From positions 1,514,367 through 1,578,366 of the forward strand of contig JBCBSU010000001.1 in NCBI GenBank assembly GCA_039818985.1: a DNA stretch of 64,000 nucleotides, read 5' to 3'. Numbering within the stretch: the first letter of the stretch is position 1; every line of letters starts with the position of its first letter. This DNA is from Pseudomonadota bacterium (GTDB lineage Bacteria > Pseudomonadota > Alphaproteobacteria > Sphingomonadales > Sphingomonadaceae). The notes below the pieces were generated by a model that saw only the letters and a list, made by a program, of their open reading frames with translations, made no database searches and had not been told where the DNA came from. The translations under genes and the position numbers were made by a program. This document shows positions 20,819-29,225 of the stretch, in pieces.

Positions 20819-22638
20819 TCGACCGTAACCGATTTCGCCAGGTTACGCGGCTGATCGACATCAGTGCCCTTGGTTACGGCAACATGATAAGCCAGCAACT
20901 GCACCGGGACGGCATAGACCATCGGCGCAATCAGCGGGTGTACCGCAGGCACCTCGATCGTCGCCATGACACCATGCGACGCGGCATCGAGCCCCTGACG
21001 GTCGGAAATCAGCACGATCTTGCCGCCACGCGCCTGCACCTCCTGCATGTTCGACACAGTTTTTTCGAACAGCGGCCCCGAAGGCGCCAATACGATCACC
21101 GGCACCAGATCATCGATCAGTGCGATAGGTCCATGCTTCATCTCGCCGGCGGCATAGCCTTCAGCGTGGATATAACTGATTTCCTTGAGTTTTAAGGCCC
21201 CTTCCAGCGCCATCGGAAAGTCAGGGCCGCGACCGAGATAAAGCACATCCCGCGCTGGTGCGATCAGCGGCGCGATATTCTCAATCGCTTCGTCAAAACC
21301 GAGTGCGGCATTGAGCGCCGCAGGGGCTTCGGCAAGATGGGTGACGATTTCCTGTTCTTCCTCGGCGCTCAGCTCACCTTTGGCTCGGGCCAGATTGGTC
21401 GCCAGCGCTGCGAGCACCGCGAGCTGACAGGTAAAGGCCTTGGTCGAGGCGACGCCGATTTCCGGTCCGGCATGAGTCGGTAACAACAGATCGGCTTCGC
21501 GCGCCATGGAGCTGGTCGGCACATTGACCACGGCGCCGATCACCTGACCTGTCTCGCGCGCATAGCGCAGTGCTGCCAGTGTATCGGCAGTCTCGCCCGA
21601 CTGGCTGATAAACAGGGCCAGACCGCCCTCCTCCATCACAGGCTTGCGGTAGCGGAACTCCGACGCGACATCGAGATCGACCGGTACCCGGGCAAATTGC
21701 TCGAACCAGTATTTTGCCACCATGCCGGCATAATAGCTGGTGCCGCAAGCGACGATGGTCACCCGGCGAATCGCCGACAGGTCAAACTCGATATCGGGCA
21801 GCGCGACCCTGCCCTCGAGCGGCCGCAAATAGCTTTGCAGCGTCTGCGCCACCACCACCGGCTGCTCATATATCTCCTTGAGCATGAAATGGCGGTAATT
21901 GCCCTTTTCGATCGCCTGCACCGTCGCGCCCGAATGCACAATGGCACGCTCTACCGGTTGGTTGTCACGGTCATAAATCTGTACCGATGCACGCCGCACT
22001 ACCGCCCAGTCACCCTCTTCCAGATAGGCAATGCGCTGGGTCATCGGTGCCAGCGCCACGGCATCGGAGCCGATATAATTCTCACCCTCGCCATAACCGA
22101 TTGTCAAAGGGGCGCCCTGGCGCGCGGCGATCAGCAGATCAGGGTCGCTGCGGAACATCGCTGCCAACGCAAAGGCACCGACCAGCCGCGGCAATATCGC
22201 CGCGACCGCATCCTGTGGCAACGCGCCATTCTCCACCTCGCGCGCGATCAGATGCGCCACCACCTCTGTATCGGTCTGGCTGGCAAATTCGCGCCCCTCG
22301 GCCTGCAATTCCTCGCGCAGATCGCGGAAATTCTCGATAATGCCATTATGCACAATCACCACATCACCGACGATATGCGGATGCGCATTGTCCTCGGTCG
22401 GGGCGCCATGGGTGGCCCAGCGGGTATGGGCGATACCGGAACTGCCGGTCAGCGGTGCTTCCCCGAGCCGTTGGGCCAGATTGGCCAGCTTGCCCTGTGC
22501 CCGGCGACGCTCGAGTCGGCCGTCGACAATGGTGCACAACCCGGCACTGTCATAGCCGCGATATTCCAGCCGTTTCAGACCGTCGACCAGCCGGTCGGCG
22601 ACATCGTCCGTGCCCAAAATCCCGATAATCCCACACAT
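20815..22638 (-). CDS. glmS: Glutamine-fructose-6-phosphate aminotransferase (isomerising)
   Basis: Makes glucosamine-6-phosphate from fructose-6-phosphate and glutamine, the first step to UDP-GlcNAc for peptidoglycan and lipopolysaccharide. The start at 22638 is fixed by the catalytic Cys, which must follow the initiator Met (MCGIIGILGT); the open frame upstream to 22701 is not used. The 607-residue product has the N-terminal glutaminase (HTRWATHGAPT, GNGI-like loop) and two SIS domains (GTSYYAG, SQSGETADT). It follows glmU by 11 nt. No glmS ribozyme is expected or seen. Confidence 0.96.
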   Translation of the reverse strand: MCGIIGILGTDDVADRLVDGLKRLEYRGYDSAGLCTIVDGRLERRRAQGKLANLAQRLGEAPLTGSSGIAHTRWATHGAPTEDNAHPHIVGDVVIVHNGIIENFRDLREELQAEGREFASQTDTEVVAHLIAREVENGALPQDAVAAILPRLVGAFALAAMFRSDPDLLIAARQGAPLTIGYGEGENYIGSDAVALAPMTQRIAYLEEGDWAVVRRASVQIYDRDNQPVERAIVHSGATVQAIEKGNYRHFMLKEIYEQPVVVAQTLQSYLRPLEGRVALPDIEFDLSAIRRVTIVACGTSYYAGMVAKYWFEQFARVPVDLDVASEFRYRKPVMEEGGLALFISQSGETADTLAALRYARETGQVIGAVVNVPTSSMAREADLLLPTHAGPEIGVASTKAFTCQLAVLAALATNLARAKGELSAEEEQEIVTHLAEAPAALNAALGFDEAIENIAPLIAPARDVLYLGRGPDFPMALEGALKLKEISYIHAEGYAAGEMKHGPIALIDDLVPVIVLAPSGPLFEKTVSNMQEVQARGGKIVLISDRQGLDAASHGVMATIEVPAVHPLIAPMVYAVPVQLLAYHVAVTKGTDVDQPRNLAKSVTVE

Positions 22639-22649
22639 ATACCGACCTT

Positions 22650-24038
22650 TCAGCCCTGATTTCTCTTTTTCGTCATCGCCGCGCGAAAACGCGCCGCCCA
22701 TCCGGTTTTCTCGGCTGTCTCCGCCCGCACCAGCACCAATGCATCGGCGGGGACATTGCTGGTGACCGTCGCCCCGGCACCGACAATCGCGCCATCACCG
22801 ATGGTAACTGGTGCCACCAGCGCACTGTTAGAGCCGATAAACGCGCCTGCACCGATTTCGGTGCGATATTTGAAGAAGCCATCATAATTGCAGGTGATCG
22901 TCCCGGCCCCGATATTGGCCCCGGCGCCAACATCGGCATCGCCGATATAGCTGAGATGATTGGCCTTGGCGCCCTCGCCCAGCACCGCCTTTTTCATCTC
23001 GACAAAATTGCCGATCTTGGCTCTGTCGCGCAGTTCCGCACCAGGGCGCAGACGGGCATAGGGTCCAATCTGGCAATCACTGCCGATCACCGCCCCCTCG
23101 ATATGGCTGAAGCTGTGGATCATGCTGCCACTGGCGATGCTGACGCCGGGGCCGAAAACAACATGCGGCGCTATGGTAACATCAGCCCCGATACAGGTAT
23201 CATGTGCAAAATAGACCGTTTCCGGCGCCGTCAACGTCACTCCGGCGGCCATCATGTCGGCACGCTTGCGCATCTGCCATTGCGCCTCTAGCTGGGCCAG
23301 CTCGGCACGGCTGTTGACGCCTTCAACCTGCCATTCCTCGCATTCGATAACGCGGCAGGCGCGGCCTTCGGCAAGTGCGATAGTCACCAGATCGGGAAGA
23401 TAATATTCCCCGGCAGCATTGGCATTGCCGACCTTGCTCAGCAGCACGAACATATCCTGGCGCCGCGCCATGAGCAGTCCGCTATTGCACAGATCTACTG
23501 CGCGCTCGGCGTCATTGGCGTCCTTATATTCGACCATCTTCGCGATATGGCCATCGGCATCGGCGATAATCCGGCCATAGGCCTTGCTATCACGCGGCCG
23601 GAAACCCAGAACAACCGCAGCAGGAGCCCGCCCCGCATCATCCGCCTGGTGCAGCGCTGCCTGCATCGCCTGCACTGTATCGGCTGCAACCATCGGCACA
23701 TCGCCGAAACAGGCAAGCACATCGCCGTCGAAATTCTCGAGCAGCGGCTCTGCCTGCAGCACAGCATGGCCGGTGCCAAGCTGCTCGTTCTGCACAGCGA
23801 TATCGGCACCATGCGCGCGCGCCAGCGGCTCCACCTGTTCGCGACTCTTGCCGACAATGACGATAGTACGCAGTTCGCGCGCATCATCGGCAAGGCTGTT
23901 CAGGCTGTCGAGAAGGTGGAGCAGCATTGGCTTGCCAGCCACCGGATGCAGTACCTTGTGGAGGGCAGAGCGCATCCGCGTACCCTGCCCCGCCGCCAAT
24001 ATGATCGCAGCCAGCGGCCGCTTGCCGATATCACCCAT
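22650..24038 (-). CDS. glmU: Bifunctional UDP-GlcNAc pyrophosphorylase / GlcN-1-P acetyltransferase
   Basis: 462-residue bifunctional enzyme completing UDP-GlcNAc synthesis. The N-terminal pyrophosphorylase half has the LAAGQGTRMRS nucleotide loop. The C-terminal half is a left-handed beta-helix acetyltransferase made of hexapeptide repeats (IGPYARLRPGAEL, GNFVEMKKA, NHLSYIGDADVG, GAGTITCNYDG). The start at 24038 is preceded by GAGGG; a longer open frame to 24131 has no family similarity. It is co-transcribed with glmS, so both steps flanking GlcN-6-P are made together; glmM is elsewhere. Confidence 0.96.
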   Translation of the reverse strand: MGDIGKRPLAAIILAAGQGTRMRSALHKVLHPVAGKPMLLHLLDSLNSLADDARELRTIVIVGKSREQVEPLARAHGADIAVQNEQLGTGHAVLQAEPLLENFDGDVLACFGDVPMVAADTVQAMQAALHQADDAGRAPAAVVLGFRPRDSKAYGRIIADADGHIAKMVEYKDANDAERAVDLCNSGLLMARRQDMFVLLSKVGNANAAGEYYLPDLVTIALAEGRACRVIECEEWQVEGVNSRAELAQLEAQWQMRKRADMMAAGVTLTAPETVYFAHDTCIGADVTIAPHVVFGPGVSIASGSMIHSFSHIEGAVIGSDCQIGPYARLRPGAELRDRAKIGNFVEMKKAVLGEGAKANHLSYIGDADVGAGANIGAGTITCNYDGFFKYRTEIGAGAFIGSNSALVAPVTIGDGAIVGAGATVTSNVPADALVLVRAETAEKTGWAARFRAAMTKKRNQG

Positions 24039-24174
24039 CACGCCCTCTTTCTCACCATCACACCGGGCCTGACACTGCCCAGGATATGATCCGGAAAACT
24101 TCGCCGCGTCTTTGCCACGTTGTTCCTGCATATGCCAGTAGCTTTACAGCCATCGCTATGCTCTAAACGCTGCA

Positions 24175-24849
24175 ATGACAGACATTTCTTTCAAAATCGT
24201 CGCTTTCGATCTCGACGGAACGCTGCTCGACACCAGCCCGGAGCTGACCGCTGCGGTCAACCATACGCTCGCCGCCGCCGGCTGCCCTCCACTTGGGATT
24301 GACGAAGTGAAACCCATGGTCGGACTCGGGGCCAGGCATATGCTGACCGAAGGGCTGGCGCGGGCCGGCATTGATGACCCCGGCGCGACGAAAGAATATC
24401 TGCCGCTGCTGCTCGACTATTATGGTGATAATCTCGGCAGCGCTTCACCACCCTATCCCGGCCTGGTCGAGCTGATGGATGCGCTCGACGAGCGCGACAT
24501 CGCCATGGCGGTGGTGACCAATAAATATGAGCGTTTCGCCGAGACCCTGTTGTCGCGTATCGCCATGCGCAAGCGCTTTGCCTGTGTCATTGGCGGCGAC
24601 ACTATGGGCAAGGGCAAGGCCAAACCGCATCGTGCCCCTATCGACGAGATGATCCGGCGCAGCGGCGGCGGCAAAGCAGTGTTTATCGGCGACAGCATCT
24701 ATGACGTCATGGCGGCGCACAATGCCGGAATACCAGCCATTGCAGTCCGTTTCGGCTTCCTGCATCAACCGGTTGAAGAGCTTGGGGCCGACGCCATTCT
24801 CGACCATTATGACGACCTGTTGCCGTTGCTGGGGCAGATGTCAGGCTGA
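24175..24849 (+). CDS. gph: HAD-family phosphatase, phosphoglycolate phosphatase-like
   Basis: 224-residue HAD superfamily phosphatase. Motif I is FDLDGTLLDTSPEL with the nucleophile Asp near residue 12. Motif II is the VVTNK threonine, motif III the Lys in GKAKPHRAP, and motif IV is FIGDSIYDVMAA. The cap domain after motif I fits the Gph/PGP group, which removes 2-phosphoglycolate made during DNA repair or oxygenase activity. Substrate assignment within HAD proteins is uncertain. The gene is convergent with the nucleotidyltransferase of the HprK-like cluster, the stops overlapping by nine nt. Confidence 0.82.
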   Translation: MTDISFKIVAFDLDGTLLDTSPELTAAVNHTLAAAGCPPLGIDEVKPMVGLGARHMLTEGLARAGIDDPGATKEYLPLLLDYYGDNLGSASPPYPGLVELMDALDERDIAMAVVTNKYERFAETLLSRIAMRKRFACVIGGDTMGKGKAKPHRAPIDEMIRRSGGGKAVFIGDSIYDVMAAHNAGIPAIAVRFGFLHQPVEELGADAILDHYDDLLPLLGQMSG

Positions 24850-25872
24850 TGCGCCGGAACCTTTGCGCCATTTGATCCATAAATGCCGCGCCAGCATCAA
24901 TGGTGGCATGCGCAGCCAGTGCGAGCGAATATAGATAGCCAGCCGTGTCACCGGACGGGTTTCCTGCCCCCAGCCATTGCGCGCGAGCAACCGGCGTTGG
25001 AAAAACGCCTCGCGCAAACCCCATTTCGCCCCCCATTCCGGAGGCCAGATGGTTCCGTAAAGCGCATGGGCCAGCCGAAGCGTGCCTTGCAATGTCGGCC
25101 AAAGCTGGTGCTCCCCGGAACGCTGCCGCAACTCAGACCATTGCTCAGATGATCGACAGAAATCGCTGATCAACAGATGAAAGTCCCAGAGGTTGCGCAG
25201 TCCACCCGCCATATCGCCATCGGCATGGAAATGCGCGGCACAGTGACAGATCATGTCGCACGGGTCGAGAATGGCAAGCCCGTCCCCGACGCTGCGCGCG
25301 CGCGCGATCATCGCACCGGCATCAGGCATCGGCCTGGCGGTTAGTGGCAATATGGTGTGGTGCACATCGATCATCGCATCGCGATCCTGATGGATCAGCG
25401 GCGGCAATTCGTGCATCCACTGGCGATAATAGGCCTGGTCATAAGGGTCGTCCTTGACCCATTCCCAACCCGTACCGAGCAACGCCGCCTCGACTGTTTC
25501 CAGCGCTGCGCGCGGCACCATTATGTCGAGATCACCAATATGCCGCCCCTGAGCCGCAGTATGATCACTGGCGAGATAGGCTGTGCCCTTGAGCAATATC
25601 GGCGTGATACCCAATGGCGCGAGCAGACTGGCCGCGCGATTGGCTTCCCAACGCGCCCTTTGTTGGTTGCCGGTGCAATCGCGCCTCACATCGGTAAAAA
25701 TCCGCGTCACGGCGTCGGGAAGCGGCTGATCCTGCAACCGGGCGCCCAGCGTCGCCAGCAGCATTTCGGCACGAGCAACGCACAAAATATCGGTCCAGCC
25801 ATCGACCGCAATATTCGCAGCTGCGTCAGGATAACGCAAAAGCGTGACAAGCTCTTCCACCGGGCCGCTCAT
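24841..25872 (-). CDS. Nucleotidyltransferase family protein of the HprK-like cluster
   Basis: 343-residue protein of the NTP_transf_5 (PF14907-like) nucleotidyltransferase group. The core segment is PILLKGTAYLASD followed by GRHIGDLDIMVPR, where the two aspartates of GDLDIMV are the expected metal ligands; WHELPPLIH-like and IDVHHTI stretches follow. The start at 25872 overlaps the kinase stop by four nt (ATGA); an ATG five codons earlier is also in frame. In other bacteria such proteins accompany HprK-like kinases and PqqD-like proteins, often near polysaccharide or peptide-modification genes. The transferred nucleotide and the acceptor are unknown. Confidence 0.75.
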   Translation of the reverse strand: MSGPVEELVTLLRYPDAAANIAVDGWTDILCVARAEMLLATLGARLQDQPLPDAVTRIFTDVRRDCTGNQQRARWEANRAASLLAPLGITPILLKGTAYLASDHTAAQGRHIGDLDIMVPRAALETVEAALLGTGWEWVKDDPYDQAYYRQWMHELPPLIHQDRDAMIDVHHTILPLTARPMPDAGAMIARARSVGDGLAILDPCDMICHCAAHFHADGDMAGGLRNLWDFHLLISDFCRSSEQWSELRQRSGEHQLWPTLQGTLRLAHALYGTIWPPEWGAKWGLREAFFQRRLLARNGWGQETRPVTRLAIYIRSHWLRMPPLMLARHLWIKWRKGSGASA

Positions 25873-26735
25873 GCAACGCCCGCCCATAATGTTTCGACCA
25901 GATCCAGCGCTGCATCAGTGCTCTCGAAATCAATGGCATAGGCCGGGACCGACTGCACCAGATCGACCAGTGCCGAAAAGCCGGCCTCACCCAGCGCCAC
26001 ATAATTGGTCGACGCCTGGGTCAGGCGGACGAAATTCTCGGTCGGTGGTACTGCCTCACTCGCGCGCGGATAACCATAGCCGGGATAGAGTAGCAATATC
26101 GGCGGCCCCGTCTCTTCCATCGAGTCAATAGCGTCCGTCTGTGGCCGCAAATGCCGGATCATACCCTTGGGTGTATCGGTCAGCAGCGGCCCGAAGCGGC
26201 TGTCGTCACCGACGAAATCGCGCGCGACGTCGATAGCGCTGTTCTTCAGGCTGATGGCGCGCGGAAAACCCCGAACATGTCCGCTCTCAAGATCGATCAG
26301 CGCGAACTCATCGCCCATGAAGCGCCAGCCATGCTCACCGAGCAGTGCCGACAATGTCGACTTCCCCGAACCGGATTCACCAGTCATCAACAGCACCTTG
26401 CCGTCGCGCTCGACCGCGCTGGCATGGAGCAGCAAATGCCGTCGCCAACCCAGCGCCATTTGCAGGTTCATCGCCATTTCTGCCGCCAGTAGCCCCTGGG
26501 CAAGTGGCAAAGGGCTGGCATCGGGCAGCATATAATCGCCCGACAGCATCACCGAAGGTCGCAGCCAGCGGCGATAGAAACGCTGCGCTTCGAGCCGCAC
26601 GGTGAAATCGGCTATCGTATCGCTGGCATCGGGATAGTCGCGATACAGCGCCTCTAATTGTGCGATGGGCGCCGCCCAATCCGATCCGATGCGAAAAACC
26701 GCCGGCCCGACATGAATGCGACACTCATGCCGCAT
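25869..26735 (-). CDS. HprK-related kinase (HPr-rel-A system type)
   Basis: 288-residue protein related to HPr kinase/phosphorylase. The core is HASAVERDG (104-112) running into the Walker A loop GESGSGKST (119-127), then FMGDEFALID with the acidic pair, the same order as in HprK. It lacks the N-terminal domain of true HprK, and no HPr or other phosphotransferase genes are nearby. The start at 26735 is preceded by GGGA and overlaps the PqqD-like stop by 11 nt. It matches the family known to annotators as HprK-related kinase A; its substrate is not established. It could phosphorylate a peptide or protein delivered by the PqqD-like partner (inference). Confidence 0.8.
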   Translation of the reverse strand: MRHECRIHVGPAVFRIGSDWAAPIAQLEALYRDYPDASDTIADFTVRLEAQRFYRRWLRPSVMLSGDYMLPDASPLPLAQGLLAAEMAMNLQMALGWRRHLLLHASAVERDGKVLLMTGESGSGKSTLSALLGEHGWRFMGDEFALIDLESGHVRGFPRAISLKNSAIDVARDFVGDDSRFGPLLTDTPKGMIRHLRPQTDAIDSMEETGPPILLLYPGYGYPRASEAVPPTENFVRLTQASTNYVALGEAGFSALVDLVQSVPAYAIDFESTDAALDLVETLWAGVA

Positions 26736-27114
26736 TATCCGCGTCCCTGACCGCAGTTCTATCGGTGGCATTGATGTGGCTGACAAAACCCAGCGTCACC
26801 ATTTCTTCCAGCCGCGCCGCCAGCCGGTCAAGATCGCTCTCATCCTCGGTTTCGGGCCCATCATCGTCTGTCTCAAAAGCAAAATGCTGCGCCAGCTCAG
26901 CCAGCAGCTGTTCCGCGGTCAACGGCCCTGCGAGCAGGCAGTCGATGATCTGCGGTGCCGGTTCGATCAATATATGGGTCTGACCCGATGGACGGTGATA
27001 GAGCACCTGCATTTCGTCCAGCGTCTCACGACGCCATAGCGGTTCCGGATCGAGAACATAGGCTGGGGAAGTTGCAGACGGATCATCCATCGGACAATGG
27101 CTGGCCGAACTCAA
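26725..27114 (-). CDS. PqqD-like peptide-binding protein (HPr-rel-A system)
   Basis: 129-residue protein with a PqqD-like fold, the RRE-type winged-helix module that binds leader peptides in RiPP pathways. The typical features are the Asp-rich central helix (LDEMQVLYHRPSGQTHILIE), the PQIIDCLLAGPLTAEQLLAEL segment in two parts and a C-terminal helix ending in LEEMVTLGFV. A negatively charged loop (about residues 80-94) interrupts the domain. The start is either TTG at 27114, overlapping the upstream stop as TTGA, or ATG at 27090. The gene is coupled to the kinase downstream. Confidence 0.72.
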   Translation of the reverse strand: MSSASHCPMDDPSATSPAYVLDPEPLWRRETLDEMQVLYHRPSGQTHILIEPAPQIIDCLLAGPLTAEQLLAELAQHFAFETDDDGPETEDESDLDRLAARLEEMVTLGFVSHINATDRTAVRDADNAA

Positions 27115-27548
27115 CCGAAGCGGCGCCCCTGGATCGAGGCATAGCAGGTGAAACCGCTCATCCCCGGACGCAGGCGGCGGATCAGGTCTCGATAGGCACG
27201 CGGCCCGCGAATGCGGCCACGGCGCACCTGCTCACCCTTGAAGGTGCGCGGCTGCAACAGCGTTGCGCCCTGGGTGTTTTTGTCAACGATATTGCCATAG
27301 GCGTCGACATAGATCGGTCCCTGTTCAGGTGCCGGTACGGTGATCTCGCAAGTCAGTACAGAGCTTGCGGTTTGTGCCAGAGCCGGACGCACACTGACAA
27401 CGGCCGACGTCGCGACAGCCCCCAGCACCAATGCGCGCCGGGTATGCCCGACAGGTGCCAGGCCCGTTCCGGTCTTGCGATGCGAATCGCTGTTGTTTTC
27501 GATGTGCGCGGACTCCTGCCGTCCGTCACCAGACTTGCGCTCGGTCAT
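27111..27548 (-). CDS. Putative Tat-exported protein heading the HprK-like cluster
   Basis: 145 residues starting at 27548; the frame is open to 27656 but the upstream part is not protein-like. A twin-arginine-type signal is visible: HTRRALVLGA at 35-44, a hydrophobic core to about 52 and an ALA cleavage site near 58. The mature part is about 87 residues, basic near the end (RRGRIRGPRAYRDLIRRLRPG), with two cysteines (67 and 135) that could form a disulfide. No family is recognised. It is the first gene of the four-gene overlap and so may be the substrate of the downstream proteins (speculative). Confidence 0.62.
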   Translation of the reverse strand: MTERKSGDGRQESAHIENNSDSHRKTGTGLAPVGHTRRALVLGAVATSAVVSVRPALAQTASSVLTCEITVPAPEQGPIYVDAYGNIVDKNTQGATLLQPRTFKGEQVRRGRIRGPRAYRDLIRRLRPGMSGFTCYASIQGRRFG

Positions 27549-27706
27549 ATCGGCCCCAAAATGCAGTACCGGCCTTTTATGCGGGCAAAGGATAAAAAGC
27601 GAGTAAAAGCAGCGTTCATCACCAGCTTTGTGCAGGATCGGGACAAGCGCTGTCATAATTGCTAATCAGCAACATGCTATATGGAGCAAAAGCCCATTGG
27701 GATTCG

Positions 27707-28996
27707 ATGATGCCAAATTTCTTCAGCCCTGAGATCCGCCCGGTGCGGTTGCTGCTGGCCGCGCTGATCATCGCGCTGGCCCCGGTGCTCGGCCTGTATA
27801 TCGATGGTCCGGTCGAACGCAGCGCGATCATCATCGCTGCGGGGCTGGTCGCACTGGCCATCGGGCTGGACCAGAAGACCCCACCGGTACGCAGCATCGA
27901 GGCAGCTTCACCGATTCTCGAAAGCGATGAGCTGAAATGGCATGAAATGCCCGAACTCCAGGCGCTTATCGAGGGGATACCCGACCCGCTGCTGCTGTTA
28001 TCCGGCATGACCGTTATCGGTTCGAATCAGGCCGCCAAGTCCATGCTGGGGGAGGATATCGACAATGAGGATGTGCGGCTGGTGATCCGTCACCCAAGCG
28101 CTACCGATGCCATTATGCGCCAGCCCGAAGAGCCGTTGAAGCGACCAATCGAGCTGATCGGTATCGGCAATCGCGACCAAAGATGGGAGCTCAACCTGCG
28201 CAGCATCGGCTATGGCGAATACTGCATTCTCTATCTGTGGGACAAATCTCGCAATTACGCGATCGAAAAGATGCGCACCGATTTTGTCGCCAATGCCAGC
28301 CATGAGCTGCGTACGCCATTGTCCTCGATCATCGGCTTTATCGAAACGCTGAGCGACAGCGATGCAGCGGAAGACCCGGCCACGCTGAAGCGGTTTCTCA
28401 AGGTCATGGCAGGCGAAGCCGACCGCATGCAAAAGCTGATCGCCGACCTGATATCGCTGTCGCGGATCGAAGCAGACAAGTTCAAGGCACCGGAAAGTCT
28501 GGTCGACATGAATGCGCTGCTCGAAGAGATAAAGGGCATATTCGACGAGCGCCAGGATCGCCCGATCATACTCGACATTGATGCCGAGGTCCGCATGGTG
28601 CGGGGCGACCGGTCGCAGCTATCGCAGATGATCCAGAATCTGGTCTCGAACAGCATCAAATATGGCCGCCCTGGCACCGCCGTAACCCTGCGCCTCAAAC
28701 CCAGCCGCACCGGGCGTATGGCACGGCTGTCGGTTGTCGATGAAGGCGATGGTATCGACCCCAAACACCTGCCGCGTCTCACCGAACGCTTTTACCGTGT
28801 CGACGCCGGACGCAGCCGCCAAATTGGCGGCACCGGACTGGGACTGTCTATCGTCAAGCATATTGTCGAGCGCCATGGCGGGCGGCTGGAAATCAACAGC
28901 ACATTGGGCAAGGGCACAAAGATCACCATATCACTGCCCGCTGCACACCCTCAGCGGGACCGTCAGGAGCCTGAAAAACAGTCAGAGTTTTCCTGA
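27707..28996 (+). CDS. phoR: Phosphate regulon sensor histidine kinase
   Basis: 429-residue inner-membrane histidine kinase. Two hydrophobic segments lie at about 15-30 and 39-54, then a PAS-like domain (about 85-185), then the dimerisation helix with the phospho-acceptor His199 in NASHELRTPLSS. The HATPase domain follows (NLVSNSIKYGRPG, VVDEGDGID and GGTGLGLSIVKHIVERHGG). The start at 27707 is preceded by GGGA; ATG 27710 is next. It heads the phoR-pstSCAB-phoU-phoB locus and reads divergently from the HprK-like cluster. A single Pho half-site (CTGTCATAATT, 27650) lies upstream. Confidence 0.93.
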   Translation: MMPNFFSPEIRPVRLLLAALIIALAPVLGLYIDGPVERSAIIIAAGLVALAIGLDQKTPPVRSIEAASPILESDELKWHEMPELQALIEGIPDPLLLLSGMTVIGSNQAAKSMLGEDIDNEDVRLVIRHPSATDAIMRQPEEPLKRPIELIGIGNRDQRWELNLRSIGYGEYCILYLWDKSRNYAIEKMRTDFVANASHELRTPLSSIIGFIETLSDSDAAEDPATLKRFLKVMAGEADRMQKLIADLISLSRIEADKFKAPESLVDMNALLEEIKGIFDERQDRPIILDIDAEVRMVRGDRSQLSQMIQNLVSNSIKYGRPGTAVTLRLKPSRTGRMARLSVVDEGDGIDPKHLPRLTERFYRVDAGRSRQIGGTGLGLSIVKHIVERHGGRLEINSTLGKGTKITISLPAAHPQRDRQEPEKQSEFS

Positions 28997-29096
28997 TTCG
29001 CACTTTAAGACCAGCGATAGCGGCGGCACGCCTGATAACATCTCTAATCGGCTGTCACCCGCTTCACTCGCAGCAAGATGACAGCTTCTTTGCCGA

Positions 29097-29124
29097 TGTC
29101 ATCATATTGTCACACAAATGTCAT
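29097..29124 (+). promoter_or_regulatory. Pho box upstream of pstS (three 11-nt-spaced TGTCA units)
   Basis: TGTCA occurs at 29097, 29108 and 29119, exactly 11 nt apart, which is the direct-repeat geometry of PhoB binding sites. A further TGTCA lies at 29053, four 11-nt steps earlier. The block is about 100 nt before the pstS start at 29226, leaving room for a promoter such as the TATGCG/CGTAAT region near 29139. PhoB is encoded at the end of the same locus, so low phosphate should switch on pstSCAB-phoU-phoB from here. Confidence 0.85.
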
Positions 29125-29225
29125 TCTTGATAAACTGCCTATGCGTAATGCCCCATCAGCCGAGACGGCCCTTACGCCCGAATTCTCTTTACTCACCCGG
29201 ACGCCGTACTCACAGGATCATCATT

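Noticed and set aside
27640-27665. Pho half-site before phoR
   Set aside because: Only one TGTCA unit is present with no second unit 11 nt away, so it is not called as a Pho box.
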